DNA of 64,000 nucleotides from Deinococcus radiopugnans ATCC 19172 (GCF_006335125.1 NZ_VDMO01000010.1:62001-126000), one strand, 5' to 3'. Numbered from the stretch's first letter, positions 9,278-19,844 are shown. Notes: generated from the sequence alone by a model not told the origin. Made by a program: numbers and translations.

Positions 9278-12200
9278 CCGACGACCCGGCGGCCCGCGAG
9301 GTCCGCGCCGAGCCTGAACACCGTCAACCCGCCCGCCCCGCCGCCCGGCGGCGCTGGCCGTGGGCCGTGCTGGGCCTGCTGGCCGTGCTGGCGCTGGTGG
9401 TGGTGTTCTCCCCCACCCTGTTCGGCGGCTGGCTGCTGGCCCGCTCCGGCCCGGCCCTGGGCCTCAGCGCCGGGCGGGTGACCGGGCCAGTCTGGGCGCC
9501 ACGGCTTGAAGGCGTGACGCTGACCCGGCCCGGTGTGGACGCGCAGGCCGGGTCGGCGGGCGTGACGGTGGAAGCGTTCAACCCCTTTACCCGGACGCTG
9601 CGGCTGGGCGCGTCGGTGCGCGACGCCACCGTGAACCTGAACGCCGACGAGCTGATCCGCAGCCTGGACAGCGGGGGCAGCGGCGAGGGCGGCGGCGCCG
9701 GTTGGACCGTGATCCCCGGCCGGGTCGAGGTGCAGAACACCCGCGTAAACGTGGACGGCAAGAAGGGCGAGATCCCGGACGGGCAGTTCCAGGTGACGGC
9801 GCGTCCGGACGGCGGCTGGAATGTGCAGGGTCGCACGCCCCAGGGCGAACTGAGTGCCGACGTGACCCTGGGCGACAATAACGTCATCACCGCCGATCTG
9901 AACGCGGACGCCCGGATCATCAACTTCTACTGGCCGGGCGTGACGGCGGGGCGCCTCCGCGGAACGTACGTGCTGAACGACGGTCCCCTGCGCGGCGATC
10001 TGAAGCTCACCGGCGCCGCCCTGCGCGTGCCGGAAGCGAAATTCGTGACGGTCACCGGCATCGGCGGCACCGTGACCCAGCGGGGCGACGACATCGACGT
10101 GACACTGGCTGGGCAGGGCTGGAACGGCCCGGTGACGGCCACGGGGCGGGTGGACCTGAAGGCCCAGCACTGGGCGGTCACGGCGGACGCCGCTCCCACC
10201 GTCTCGGGGCTGGCGCAGGCGCTGGGCACCACGGGTGCGGGCACGCTGGCGCTACGGGTCACGGCGGGTGGCTGGCAGGACGTGCGGGTCTCGGCGCAGG
10301 CCACCGGGACCGGGCGCCTGGCCGGCATTGAGTTCAGCGACGCGCAGGCCAGCTACGCCTTTGGGCATGTCGCGGGGGAAAAGGCGCCGCAGAACAACGA
10401 CCTGACCTTCAGCGCGGACACCCAGCTGGGGGAGGCCCCGCAGCGGCTGACCGGCAACTGGACCTTCGGGCAGATGGGCGAGGCCCAGCTGATCGGCGCG
10501 TTCGGGCAAAAGCCGCTGAACGTGCAGGCCAGCATCGACGCGCAGAATCTGGTCACACTGAACGGGGAGGGGCTGGGCGGCCCGCTGTCGGGCACCTTCA
10601 ATCTGAAGGACACTCGCCTGAACGCGCTCATCCAGCCCGAGTACGGCGCGGCGCGGGCGCGGGTGGCGCTGAGCGGCACGCCCGACGACCTGCGGGCGGT
10701 GATCACCGACGGCGCGGCCGGACCGTTCCCGCTGGCCGGCACGGCCCGCCTGAACGGGCAGGGCTTGCAGGCGGCCCTGACCAGCGGGGCTGCGGGAACG
10801 GTGCAGCTCGATCTGAATCGCGACTTTCAGGGCAGCTGGCGCGCCCGCGACGTGCAGGGCGCGGGCCTGACCCTGTCCGGCGCGGGGCGACTGGACCTGA
10901 CCAGCGGCGACGTGACCGGCACCCTGACGGCCCGCGTGCCGGGCGTGACCCAGACCCTCAGCGGGCCGCTGAGCGTGAACTATCTGCGGCAGCAGGGCAC
11001 CTTCACTTCTGGTCAGCAGGCGCTGCGCTGGAACGGCGACGCCTTTCCGGTCACGCTCCGCCATCTGCCGGTCGCGGGCGGCCTGCGGGTCAGCGGCGAC
11101 GTGACCGTGACCAACACCCTCAAGGCCTTCGGCACCCTGACGGCGCGCGGCAACGGCTTCGACCTGACCGCCACCGGACGCGGCACCCGCGCCAGCCTGC
11201 GCGGCAGCGCGAACGGCGTGACCGTGCTGGCCGATACCCAACTGCAAGCCCCCTACAACACGGCGGCCCGTTTGCAGGGCGCCGACATTCAGGGCAATCT
11301 CAGCCTGACGGACGCGGGGGTCCGTTTCGATCTGACCACGGCGGGGCAGACGGCGCGGGGCGTGATCGACGGCCAGAACGTGGACGCCAGCGGGCGCGTC
11401 AACCTCGCGGCGCTGCGCCCGCTGGTCAACCTGCCGGACCTCAACGGCACGCTGAACCTGAATCTGGCCGGGCGGGGAGGGACGGTGGCCGTGGACGCCA
11501 GCGTGGCGGGGGCAGACGTGGCCGGAACACTGAACCGCACGGACGGCGCGGTGACGGCGGACCTGAAAGCGAACTATGCCCAGGCCACCGCCCGCCTGAG
11601 CGGACAGGTCTACCCGCGGGTGGCGGTCAGCGGCACCGTCTCGGCGCAGGGGCAGACGCTGAACGCGGCGGTGAATGGCCCCTACGACGCGCTGCGGGCG
11701 CGGGTCACGGGCCGCAGCGGCGAACTGTCGTTCAGCGGCGTGACCCTGCCGCCCCAGGCGGTGGACCTGAGCGGCACCCTGACGCCGCGGCTGGCGGTCA
11801 GCGGCAGCTGGGGCGAGCTGAACGTGACCTACGACGGCGCCACCGGGCTGGCCCGCGTGACCGGCACGCAGGCGCTGACCGCCTTCGGGCAGACAGGCCG
11901 AGTGGAGGGCCGCGCCACCTGGGGACCGGGCGAAAGCGGCGCCTTCCGGGGCGCGGTGGACGCCCGCGGCCAACTGGATCAGTACACGGTGGCCCTGAGC
12001 GGCCCATGGAGCAACCTGAACGTGCTGCTCACGGACCGCGAGGGCCTCAGCGCACGCGGCACCGCCTCGTTGCCGGACGGGCGCTACGACGTCAACGTGC
12101 GCGGCCCCATCGCGGGCGGACTGTTCGTGGAGGGCCAGGTGCAGGGACGCGGCAGCGAGCCCCGCGGACGCATTGCCGTGCGGGACCGCCAGGGCGGCTC

Positions 12201-15200
12201 GGCCCGCGTGGACCTGCGCGGCTTCTCGGACTTCGACGTCCAGGCGCGCGGACTGACGCTGGCGGGGCAAAAGCTGACAGGCGACCTGCAGGCGCGCAGC
12301 GGCGTTCTGAGCGGCACCCTGCAGGCCGGACCCCTGACCGTCAACGCGCAGAACGGACGCATCAACGCGGCAGGCGAGATCGCCGGGCAGACGGTCAGCG
12401 CCAGCGGACGCCTGACCCTCCCGGCCACGCTGGACGATCTGAAATTGAACGTGAGCGGGCCGTACCTCACCGCCCAGGCCAGCGGCGGCGTGTCTGACCT
12501 GCGCGGGACGGTTGCCCTCAGGGCGCAGCGGTTCGGCGCGGCTCCGCTGACCCTGAGTGTGCCGGCCCAGCGCTTTCCCCTCACGGCGTCGCTGACCGGG
12601 GGGCGGGCGACGGTGGGCGGATTGACGTACTCGAACGGAGGATGGAGCGGCACGCTGACCGCCCGCTACGCGCTGTCGGGCACGCCCGGCACGGTCAGGC
12701 TGGTGGGCGGGAACGAGACGCTGGCCGCCGTGCCGTTCGGGCCGCTGAGCGGGCGGGTGCAGGTGCTGCCGCAACTGGGCGGCGCGGTCACGGCCAGCCT
12801 TTCCCCCGCCCTGCCGCTGCTGCCCGCAGCCCTGCGGGCCGAGGTGCTGCCGGGCCGCGTGACCGCGCAACTGTCGCAGGCCGGAGCCACCCTGAGCAGC
12901 GCGGGCACCCGCTACCTGGGCCAGCCGCTGGACCTGCAGGCCCGCGTGAACTGGCAGGGGGCGGTCTCGGCCTCGGGTGCTCTGGACCACCCGTGGGCGC
13001 GGCTGCCTTTCACCTACGCCGGTCAGACTCTGAAGATCAGGGGGGCCACGCTGGACGCCCGCGCACTGAAGCCCGTGCTGGGTGACCCGCTCAGCGACCT
13101 GAGGGGCCGGGCCACCCTCGACCTGAGTGTGCCTCAGCTGGACATTGCCCAGGCCAGTGGGCAGGCACGCCTCGACCTGAGCGCGCAGGGGCAGCGGGCC
13201 GCAGGAAACATTGCCCTGGCGAGGGGACAGGTGAGTGCCAATCTGAACAGCACCCTGGCGGGCCTGAACGTGCGGCTGCGCGGGCCGCTGTACCCGCAGG
13301 CCAACGCCGCCCTGACACTGGACGGGCTGAAGGCGACACTCCGGGGCAACGCGGAGAACACGCTGACCCTGCGCGCCACCGGGCAGTACGCCGAGCGGGC
13401 AGTCGACGTGACCGTGGCAGCGACGGGCCTGACCACGGACGCGGCCTCGGTCCAGCTTGACGGGACGGTGGCGGGCGCGGCCCTGAATCTGGCCGTCAAT
13501 CAGGGCGCAGGCAAGGGACTTGCCGCCTGGAATACGGCGGGCAGCGTCAGCGTGCCCGATCTGAAACCTGTTCTGGGCTCAGACCTTGCGGGCCACCTGA
13601 CGGCGACGCTGGACGGCACCCTGGCCGATCTGCGCCTGAACACCGCCGGCACCGTCGCAGGAGTTCACGTTCAGGCTCCCGCCTCCTACCGGGGCGGCGT
13701 GCTGCGCCTACAGGGGGCCACGGCCACGCTGCCGCAGGGCACAGTGCGGGCCAGCGGGCCGGTGTTTCCAGCGCTGAGGCTGAGCGCGAAGGCCACCATC
13801 ACCGAGCTGCTACCGGGCAGCTACACCGTGCAGATCACGGGGGCGTACGGCAAGCCCGATATAAACGTGCAGGGCGTGCTGAAGGAGGGTCTCGCCGGTC
13901 TTCAGGCCCAGGGCACACGACTGAGCGCCCGCCTGCTGGGCCAGGACTGGAAGGTGGGCCTGAGCGGCACGAAACTGGCCGGCACCCTGCGCGGTCAGCT
14001 GGGGACGAATGCGCTGGGCGGCGTGTCCAGGGCCGATCTGACTGTGAACGCCACCTACCTGGGAGGCGGTGCCGACGCGCCCATCAGCGTGCGCCTCAGC
14101 GGCCATCCCGGCTGGAACGCCCGCACCGGCTGGAGCGGCACCCTGCGCGCGGTGGGCGACGTTCCCGGCGGACCACTGGACGCGGTGCTGGACGGCGATG
14201 GGGCCTTGAACGTGGCCGCACTGGTGGGCACCGGAAAGACCCAGGCCCGCCTGACCGGCCGCCTGCCCGCCGATCTGGCCTTCCGGCCCGGCGGCACCCT
14301 GAATCTGCAGGCCTTCGACGTGGGGGCGCTGTGGGGCCGCCCCGAACAGCTGCGCGTCAGCGGCGCCGCCACCGTGGGCGGCGCGTCTTGGAGTGCCCCC
14401 GAAGGCAGCTTCACCGGAAAGCTGCAGGACAGCGGCAACGAGTTGAGCGGCACCCTGGCGGCCTCCTACCGCGGCGGGAACGTCAGCGCGCAGCTGAACG
14501 GGCCGGTGGTGACCGGCCGCGCCGCGCTGGAGAGCGGGCGCTACGTGGCCAGCCTGAAGGCGGGCACCCTGCGGCTCGCCCGCCTGCTGCCGCGCGGGCT
14601 GGACGTGGACGCCCTGACCTTCGCGGGCCGGGTAGAGGCGGCAGGCACGCTGGCCGCCGGACCCCAGGTGCTGGAACTGCAAAATATCGCCCTCAAAGGC
14701 CAGCAGCAGCAGGCCGGGCCGTTCAGCCTGTACGGCGACGCGGGTTACCGCTGGCGGGCGGGCGGCCAGGATGTCCTGCGAACGGCCCTGAGCGGCAGCC
14801 TGCGCGGCGGCGTGCTGAAAGCCCAGGGCCAGTTGCCAGACGGCGTGCGCGTGACCGTGCGCGATCTGGGCACCAGCTTCCTGAACTCACCTGTTCTGAA
14901 CGGGGGCAAGGTGGGCGCGGACGTAACGCTGCGCGGCGCGGTGGGCAACCCGGCGGTGGAAGGTTCGGTCACCGCCCGGACCGGCAGCTTCGATGCGCTC
15001 GCCACCCTTGCCGGGCGCGTGCGTGATCCCCACGCCGTGGCCCGCATCACGCTGCTGGGCGCAGCAGGAGGCACCCTCTACGCCGACGCACAGGCTCTGG
15101 ACCTGAGCGCTGGAACGCTGCGGGCCAAGCTTTACGGCACGGTCCAGAGCGGCGGCAACACGGCAACGGTGAACCTGAACGGCGTGTGGCCCCGGCTGGC

Positions 15201-18200
15201 CGGCACCGTCCAGGCCACGCTGGCTGGAGTGGACGATACCCTCAACCTGACTGCCGACGGGCGCGGCGGCTACGCGCTGGACGCCGGAAGTCTGGGCAGC
15301 GGCACCGTCACGCTTCAGCAGGGTCAGGGATTTATTCCCGGCCTCACCGGAAGCCTGAGCCTGACACCGTTGCCATGGGTGAACGGCAGCGGGCAGCTGG
15401 ATGTCGCCGCCACGCTGGCCGGGACCCTGAGCGCCCCCACCGTTGCGGCCACCGTGGTCTCGCGCGGGGCCTCGGCCTACGGCGTGACGCTGGCCGATAC
15501 GGCGGGGCGGCTGGGCGGCACCTTGAACGACGTGATGGGCACCCTGGGTCAGGCCGGCAAAACCGTGGCGACGCTGGACGCTGGGAAGGTCACGCTGGAC
15601 GGCCTGCGCCTGAGCGCGGCGGGCAGCACCGTGAGGGTCAGTGGTGCGGCAGGGCTGGACGGCCGCGCGGACCTCGACCTGACAGCCGACGGGACGCTGA
15701 GGGGGGTCCTGACAGCCAAATACCGTGCCCGCTCACTGTCCCTGGCAGGCCAGCTGGAGGGGCCGCAGAACCTGGCGGCGGCGGTGGACCTGCGGGCCGA
15801 TCCCTTCACCGGCTGGCACGGGGACGTGCGCGTGACCGGCGGGCCGTCGCTGGGCGGTAGCGGCGACGTGCTGACGGCCCCGGCGGTGCTGAACGTCTCG
15901 GGACCGCTGGCCCACCCGCTGGCGCGGGGCACGGCGGGACTGCTGGGAGCGGGGGCGCGCATCGTGGCCGCGCAGACCGGCGTGCAGGTGCGGCTGGTGG
16001 ACGGTCCCGGCGCCAGCGCAAACGGCGCGGTGGGCGTGCGGCCCGGCCAGAACGGCGAGTGGCGCTGGGACGGCGCGCTCAGCCTGACCCGCCCCGAGCT
16101 GAGCCTGAGCGTCACCCCCAGCGGCGCGCTGGCCGATCCCAGGGTGCTGCTCAGCGTGCGCCGGGGCGAGTGGCGGGCCAGCGGCACGGCTACGCTGGCG
16201 GGCACGGACCTGCGCGTCAGTGACGGCGAGCGCGACGGCTCCCTGAGCTTCAGGGACGGCCAGTTGCAGACCAGTCTGCCGGGCCTGCAACTGGCCCGCC
16301 TGGGCATCCCAGACCTGAACGGCGTCCTCACCGCCAGCGGCACCCTGGACACCGGCACGCAAGACGGGCAGGTGTCGGTGAAAGTCACGGATTTCACCTC
16401 CGCCGCCGAGGTGCCGTACCTGGGGCTGCAACTGTCCGGCGACGGCCGCGCGGACGTGACGCTGCGCGGCGGACGGCCCACGGTGGCGGCGCAGCTCACG
16501 CTGCCTTCCGGCACGCTGCAATTGAACGCCCTGCAGGGCCAGAAGACCTGGACCGGACGGCTGACCGGCAGCCTGCGCCAGCAGGGCGGGACGCTGAACG
16601 TGAACGTGGGCCTGGACAGCGGCGGCCTGACCGGACGGCTGGGTGCCGTGACCTACCCGGTCGAGGTGGCGAATCAGCGGCTGACCGTGGACGGCGAGGT
16701 GAACCTCAAGGGCCAGAGCTTCGGGGCCACCCTGAGCGCCCGCAACGAGGTGGGGGGCGCCAGCGTGGCGGCTTCGGGCGGCATCGCCGATCTGCTGCCG
16801 GACGCGCCGCTGGAGCTGCTGGCCCTGCGCCCCACCGGCGAGGGCTACAGCGCCCAGGCTGTGCTGGACGATCTGGAGATCAGCAACCTGAAGATTGCCC
16901 CCGACCTGTCGGGACGGCTGAGCGGCAACGCCAACCTGCAAGACGGCGGCGGCACCTTCGTGCTGCGCTCGGAGGGCCTGATGGTGGGGCCGAAAACGCT
17001 GCCGGCCCGGCTGGAGGGCACGCTGGCCGGGGGCAGCTGGCGCATTCGCGGCTTCCTGGGCCAGTCGGATTTCACGGCCGGCTTCAGCACCGCCGGGGAG
17101 GGCAGCGGCGAGGTCTTCGGTCAGGGCAGCCTGCGCGCCCTGCCGGTGGGGGCGCTGGTGGCGGCCTTCACCGGGGCGGCCCCCGGCGAGGGCGTCGTGA
17201 CCGGGGTGGCCCGCTTCCGCTTCCCGCTGGCCGATCCGCTGGCCGGCAGCGCCAACGTGGTCGCCGAGCGCATCCGGGTCAGCGCCAGCAGCGGCGCGGG
17301 CGAGGCCGCCTCCACCGAGACGCTGACCGGCACCGGGACGCTGGAGTACGCCGGGCGGGAACTGCGCGGCGTGAACATTCAGCTGACCGGGGCCGGCACC
17401 TGGGACGTGCGCGGCCAGTACACCCGGCAGGCCGTCGACCTCAACGCCCGCTTCACCAACACCACCTTTACCCCGGTGTTGCGCCTGATTCCCGGTCTGG
17501 CGGACCTGGACCCCAGCCTGCGCGGCAGCCTGACCCTCAGCGCGGCGGGCACCTACGAGCGCCCGCGCGGGCTGCTGCGCGTGCAGAACCTCAGCGGCAG
17601 CGTGGCGGGCCTGAGCCTGGAAATTCCCAGCTTCGCGGGCGACCTGCCCGACAGCGGCGCGTTCACGGCGGGCGGCACGGTCCTGACCGGCGGCGCGCTG
17701 GGGGCCAACGGCACGCTGGACGTGCGCGGGCAGCTCACGCTGGGCCGGCTGAGTGGCACCCGCGTGGCCTTCAGCGGCCTGCTGGCCCCACAGGGCCTGG
17801 GTGCGCTGCCGAACAGCACGGTGGTGCTGACCCAGAACGGCGAGGCGTTCACGGTGGACGCCGCAAGCCGCAGCAGCAGTGCGGCCAGTGGGGCCGGCAC
17901 CCTGCGGCTGACCGGGCAGGTCTCGCCCACCCTGGACCTGACCCTGACCGCCCGCAACTACAACCTGCCGCTGTCGGTGATCTTCGCCCGCGAAAGCGCC
18001 CTGAACGCGGACCTGCGCGCGGTGGACGACGGCACCCTGATCCGCGTGAGCGGCGCGGCCAGCTTCCAGCGCCTGATCCTGGGCCGCGCCGACGCGAAAG
18101 CCACCATTCCCACGCTGGGACAGACCAACGGACAGACCCTGAACGGGCCGGGCAGCGGCACCGGGCGCACCACCGACAACTACGTCAGCCCGCTGCCCGA

Positions 18201-19185
18201 GATCTACTCCACCTTCCCGGCCCCGGCGCCCACCGGTGAGGCCGCCCCCCGGCCCGCGCGTCCCTTTCTGGAACGGGTGGTGTTCGAGGACCTTCCCATC
18301 CGCGCGCCTGGCGGCGTCCGGGTCGACGAGAGCCTGGCGCGCGCCGAATTCAGTACGGCGGGCCTGACCCTGGCGGGCAGCGGCGCGCGGCCACGCCTGA
18401 GCGGCAGTGTCCGCTCCGAGCGTGGGCTGATCTACCTGCGCGAGAACGAATTCACCCTGGCGGGCAGCAGCGTGACCTTCGGCGGCGAGGGCCTGCTGCC
18501 CACCTTCGACATCACGGCGGCGGGGCAGGTGCAGGCCGTCACCACCCGCCAGCGCGTGCCCGTGACCCTGAACCTGCGCGGCGAATTCGTGACCCGCGCC
18601 GACGGTCAGGCGGCCCTGGACCTGAACACCACGCTGCGCTGCACCAGCGAGGGCAGCGCCTGCCGCAATCCCGACACCGGTCAGGACTACACCGAGCCGG
18701 AGCTGTACGCGCTGGTCGCCACCGGGGTGCCCAACCTGACCGCGCTGCCCGGCAACATCGGCGCGCTGGGGGCCAGCGCCGTGCAGACCGCCCTGAACGT
18801 CTTCGTGCTGGGCGAGCTGGAACGGACCCTGGCCAAGGCCTTCGGGCTGGACGTGTTCCGCCTGACCCCCAACCTGACCGCCGAGGACGGCAACCTGGGC
18901 GCGACCCTGACGCTGGGCTCGTACCTGACCCGTGACCTGTACCTGCAGTATCAGGTGGATCTGGCGGGACAGGGCCTGCTGGACGCCACCTACAGCACCC
19001 CGGACGACCGCTTCACCTTCCGGGTCAGCACGCCGCTGACCGGGCTGGACCTGGGCAGCCTGCGCCCCAGCTTCAGCGCCGGGTACAACGTCAACCCGCG
19101 CACCAACCTGAGCATCGGCGTGCAGAACGGCGACGTCAGCACGCGCATCCGCTTCGGCGTGACGTACCGGATCGGGGGACGGTAA
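9235..19185 (+). CDS. tamB: TamB-like translocation/assembly module protein (giant, ~3,300 residues)
   Basis: A very large envelope protein of the TamB/AsmA-like bridge class. An N-terminal transmembrane anchor (about residues 41-69, WPWAVLGLLAVLALVVVF) is followed by some 2,900 residues of repetitive beta-strand sequence, in which phrases like 'LSGTLxA', 'VxAxGR' and 'LDLSGxLxP' recur; this fits a long beta-taco or groove spanning the periplasm. The C-terminal ~350 residues form the TamB (DUF490) domain, ending in FRVSTPLTGLD and TRIRFGVTYRIGGR, a terminal aromatic/Arg-rich strand. Family members move phospholipids or assist outer-membrane protein assembly. E. coli TamB is about 1,260 residues, so this one is over twice as long. 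The start may be GTG 9274 rather than ATG 9235. Confidence 0.9.
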   Translation: MREKLDRARRGGRVTDDPAAREVRAEPEHRQPARPAARRRWPWAVLGLLAVLALVVVFSPTLFGGWLLARSGPALGLSAGRVTGPVWAPRLEGVTLTRPGVDAQAGSAGVTVEAFNPFTRTLRLGASVRDATVNLNADELIRSLDSGGSGEGGGAGWTVIPGRVEVQNTRVNVDGKKGEIPDGQFQVTARPDGGWNVQGRTPQGELSADVTLGDNNVITADLNADARIINFYWPGVTAGRLRGTYVLNDGPLRGDLKLTGAALRVPEAKFVTVTGIGGTVTQRGDDIDVTLAGQGWNGPVTATGRVDLKAQHWAVTADAAPTVSGLAQALGTTGAGTLALRVTAGGWQDVRVSAQATGTGRLAGIEFSDAQASYAFGHVAGEKAPQNNDLTFSADTQLGEAPQRLTGNWTFGQMGEAQLIGAFGQKPLNVQASIDAQNLVTLNGEGLGGPLSGTFNLKDTRLNALIQPEYGAARARVALSGTPDDLRAVITDGAAGPFPLAGTARLNGQGLQAALTSGAAGTVQLDLNRDFQGSWRARDVQGAGLTLSGAGRLDLTSGDVTGTLTARVPGVTQTLSGPLSVNYLRQQGTFTSGQQALRWNGDAFPVTLRHLPVAGGLRVSGDVTVTNTLKAFGTLTARGNGFDLTATGRGTRASLRGSANGVTVLADTQLQAPYNTAARLQGADIQGNLSLTDAGVRFDLTTAGQTARGVIDGQNVDASGRVNLAALRPLVNLPDLNGTLNLNLAGRGGTVAVDASVAGADVAGTLNRTDGAVTADLKANYAQATARLSGQVYPRVAVSGTVSAQGQTLNAAVNGPYDALRARVTGRSGELSFSGVTLPPQAVDLSGTLTPRLAVSGSWGELNVTYDGATGLARVTGTQALTAFGQTGRVEGRATWGPGESGAFRGAVDARGQLDQYTVALSGPWSNLNVLLTDREGLSARGTASLPDGRYDVNVRGPIAGGLFVEGQVQGRGSEPRGRIAVRDRQGGSARVDLRGFSDFDVQARGLTLAGQKLTGDLQARSGVLSGTLQAGPLTVNAQNGRINAAGEIAGQTVSASGRLTLPATLDDLKLNVSGPYLTAQASGGVSDLRGTVALRAQRFGAAPLTLSVPAQRFPLTASLTGGRATVGGLTYSNGGWSGTLTARYALSGTPGTVRLVGGNETLAAVPFGPLSGRVQVLPQLGGAVTASLSPALPLLPAALRAEVLPGRVTAQLSQAGATLSSAGTRYLGQPLDLQARVNWQGAVSASGALDHPWARLPFTYAGQTLKIRGATLDARALKPVLGDPLSDLRGRATLDLSVPQLDIAQASGQARLDLSAQGQRAAGNIALARGQVSANLNSTLAGLNVRLRGPLYPQANAALTLDGLKATLRGNAENTLTLRATGQYAERAVDVTVAATGLTTDAASVQLDGTVAGAALNLAVNQGAGKGLAAWNTAGSVSVPDLKPVLGSDLAGHLTATLDGTLADLRLNTAGTVAGVHVQAPASYRGGVLRLQGATATLPQGTVRASGPVFPALRLSAKATITELLPGSYTVQITGAYGKPDINVQGVLKEGLAGLQAQGTRLSARLLGQDWKVGLSGTKLAGTLRGQLGTNALGGVSRADLTVNATYLGGGADAPISVRLSGHPGWNARTGWSGTLRAVGDVPGGPLDAVLDGDGALNVAALVGTGKTQARLTGRLPADLAFRPGGTLNLQAFDVGALWGRPEQLRVSGAATVGGASWSAPEGSFTGKLQDSGNELSGTLAASYRGGNVSAQLNGPVVTGRAALESGRYVASLKAGTLRLARLLPRGLDVDALTFAGRVEAAGTLAAGPQVLELQNIALKGQQQQAGPFSLYGDAGYRWRAGGQDVLRTALSGSLRGGVLKAQGQLPDGVRVTVRDLGTSFLNSPVLNGGKVGADVTLRGAVGNPAVEGSVTARTGSFDALATLAGRVRDPHAVARITLLGAAGGTLYADAQALDLSAGTLRAKLYGTVQSGGNTATVNLNGVWPRLAGTVQATLAGVDDTLNLTADGRGGYALDAGSLGSGTVTLQQGQGFIPGLTGSLSLTPLPWVNGSGQLDVAATLAGTLSAPTVAATVVSRGASAYGVTLADTAGRLGGTLNDVMGTLGQAGKTVATLDAGKVTLDGLRLSAAGSTVRVSGAAGLDGRADLDLTADGTLRGVLTAKYRARSLSLAGQLEGPQNLAAAVDLRADPFTGWHGDVRVTGGPSLGGSGDVLTAPAVLNVSGPLAHPLARGTAGLLGAGARIVAAQTGVQVRLVDGPGASANGAVGVRPGQNGEWRWDGALSLTRPELSLSVTPSGALADPRVLLSVRRGEWRASGTATLAGTDLRVSDGERDGSLSFRDGQLQTSLPGLQLARLGIPDLNGVLTASGTLDTGTQDGQVSVKVTDFTSAAEVPYLGLQLSGDGRADVTLRGGRPTVAAQLTLPSGTLQLNALQGQKTWTGRLTGSLRQQGGTLNVNVGLDSGGLTGRLGAVTYPVEVANQRLTVDGEVNLKGQSFGATLSARNEVGGASVAASGGIADLLPDAPLELLALRPTGEGYSAQAVLDDLEISNLKIAPDLSGRLSGNANLQDGGGTFVLRSEGLMVGPKTLPARLEGTLAGGSWRIRGFLGQSDFTAGFSTAGEGSGEVFGQGSLRALPVGALVAAFTGAAPGEGVVTGVARFRFPLADPLAGSANVVAERIRVSASSGAGEAASTETLTGTGTLEYAGRELRGVNIQLTGAGTWDVRGQYTRQAVDLNARFTNTTFTPVLRLIPGLADLDPSLRGSLTLSAAGTYERPRGLLRVQNLSGSVAGLSLEIPSFAGDLPDSGAFTAGGTVLTGGALGANGTLDVRGQLTLGRLSGTRVAFSGLLAPQGLGALPNSTVVLTQNGEAFTVDAASRSSSAASGAGTLRLTGQVSPTLDLTLTARNYNLPLSVIFARESALNADLRAVDDGTLIRVSGAASFQRLILGRADAKATIPTLGQTNGQTLNGPGSGTGRTTDNYVSPLPEIYSTFPAPAPTGEAAPRPARPFLERVVFEDLPIRAPGGVRVDESLARAEFSTAGLTLAGSGARPRLSGSVRSERGLIYLRENEFTLAGSSVTFGGEGLLPTFDITAAGQVQAVTTRQRVPVTLNLRGEFVTRADGQAALDLNTTLRCTSEGSACRNPDTGQDYTEPELYALVATGVPNLTALPGNIGALGASAVQTALNVFVLGELERTLAKAFGLDVFRLTPNLTAEDGNLGATLTLGSYLTRDLYLQYQVDLAGQGLLDATYSTPDDRFTFRVSTPLTGLDLGSLRPSFSAGYNVNPRTNLSIGVQNGDVSTRIRFGVTYRIGGR

Positions 19186-19218
19186 GTCAGTTCGTCGCCC
19201 CAGCAACGGGTCAAACGA

Positions 19219-19249
19219 GGAAGGGCCGCCCACTTTCGGCGGCCCTTCC
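19219..19249. terminator. Hairpin after tamB
   Basis: GGAAGGGCCGCC (19219-19230) and GGCGGCCCTTCC (19238-19249) form a perfect 12-bp stem with a 7-nt loop. There is no T-run, so termination is likely but less certain. Confidence 0.65.
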
Positions 19250-19264
19250 AGAGGTTGAGGAGCT

Positions 19265-19391
19265 TAGAGCAGTTGTCCGAATTGCAGCATCAGAAAAGAA
19301 GACTTCTGATGCCTCCATTCTCTCAACTGCTCGTTGAAATTCACTCACTCCGTTCGGTCAAAAGGAAACAGCTCTTTTGACAAATGCTCTA
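19265..19391. repeat. Palindromic intergenic repeat, copy 2 (short form)
   Basis: A 127-bp element with inverted ends (TAGAGCAGTTGTC on the left; the right end read on the minus strand is TAGAGCATTTGTC). It contains the same GCATCAGAA / TTCTGATGC stem as copy 1 and a second inverted pair, GAGCAGTTG (19268-19276) with CAACTGCTC (about 19325-19333). It matches copy 1 at 5279-5445 apart from two internal gaps. Its right-hand TAG is the stop codon of the minus-strand gene ending at 19389. Confidence 0.8.
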
Positions 19392-19844
19392 GCGGCTGAC
19401 GGTCACGCTGGCGCGGGGTTCCAGGGCGTAGAACGCCACTAGCGCCACCAGGGTGCCCACCCAGCCGGGGGCGCTGCCCAGTTCCAGCTCGAAGGGACGG
19501 CCCAGCACGGTGCTGCCCAGCTGCCCGGTCAGGCGCTCGCCGGTCTGCTGCGCCACCACGTTCCAGCCCACGATGGGTTCGCCCATGAAGCCGGTCACGC
19601 GGTCCACACCGCGCAGCACCAGCTTCTGGCTGCCCACGTTGCCCTTGAGTTCGCCGCCGTCCAGCTCGATCTTCACAGGATCATTGCCCACCGTGCCCTG
19701 CACGCCGCGCTCGGTAATTTCCAGATCGATGTCCTTGCCGTGGAGCTTGCCGCCTGCGCGGCCCGAAATCGTGTCGCCATCGATGGTGCAGCGGATGTCG
19801 TATCCGTCCGCGCCCCCGAGGCGTCCCTTGATGAGGTCGTCCAT
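19389..19844 (-). CDS. Hypothetical protein with C-terminal membrane segment
   Basis: A 151-residue protein I do not recognise. The first ~115 residues are Gly- and Asp-rich with alternating polar/hydrophobic strands (for example 'GYDIRCTIDGDTISGRAGGKLHGKDIDLEI'), suggesting a beta-sheet domain with short repeats. A hydrophobic segment near the end (GWVGTLVALVAFYAL) could be a membrane anchor. TATACT lies 7 nt before the ATG, the clearest leaderless promoter in this part. The TAG stop belongs to the inverted end of the adjoining repeat, so the native C-terminus may have been altered when the repeat arrived. Confidence 0.7.
   Translation of the reverse strand: MDDLIKGRLGGADGYDIRCTIDGDTISGRAGGKLHGKDIDLEITERGVQGTVGNDPVKIELDGGELKGNVGSQKLVLRGVDRVTGFMGEPIVGWNVVAQQTGERLTGQLGSTVLGRPFELELGSAPGWVGTLVALVAFYALEPRASVTVSR

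Noticed and set aside
10252..19233. Long antisense open frames inside tamB (up to 1,166 codons)
   Set aside because: They are products of high-GC codon bias: His/Gln/Arg/Ala-rich, low complexity, with no domains, and exactly opposite a gene with clear domains.
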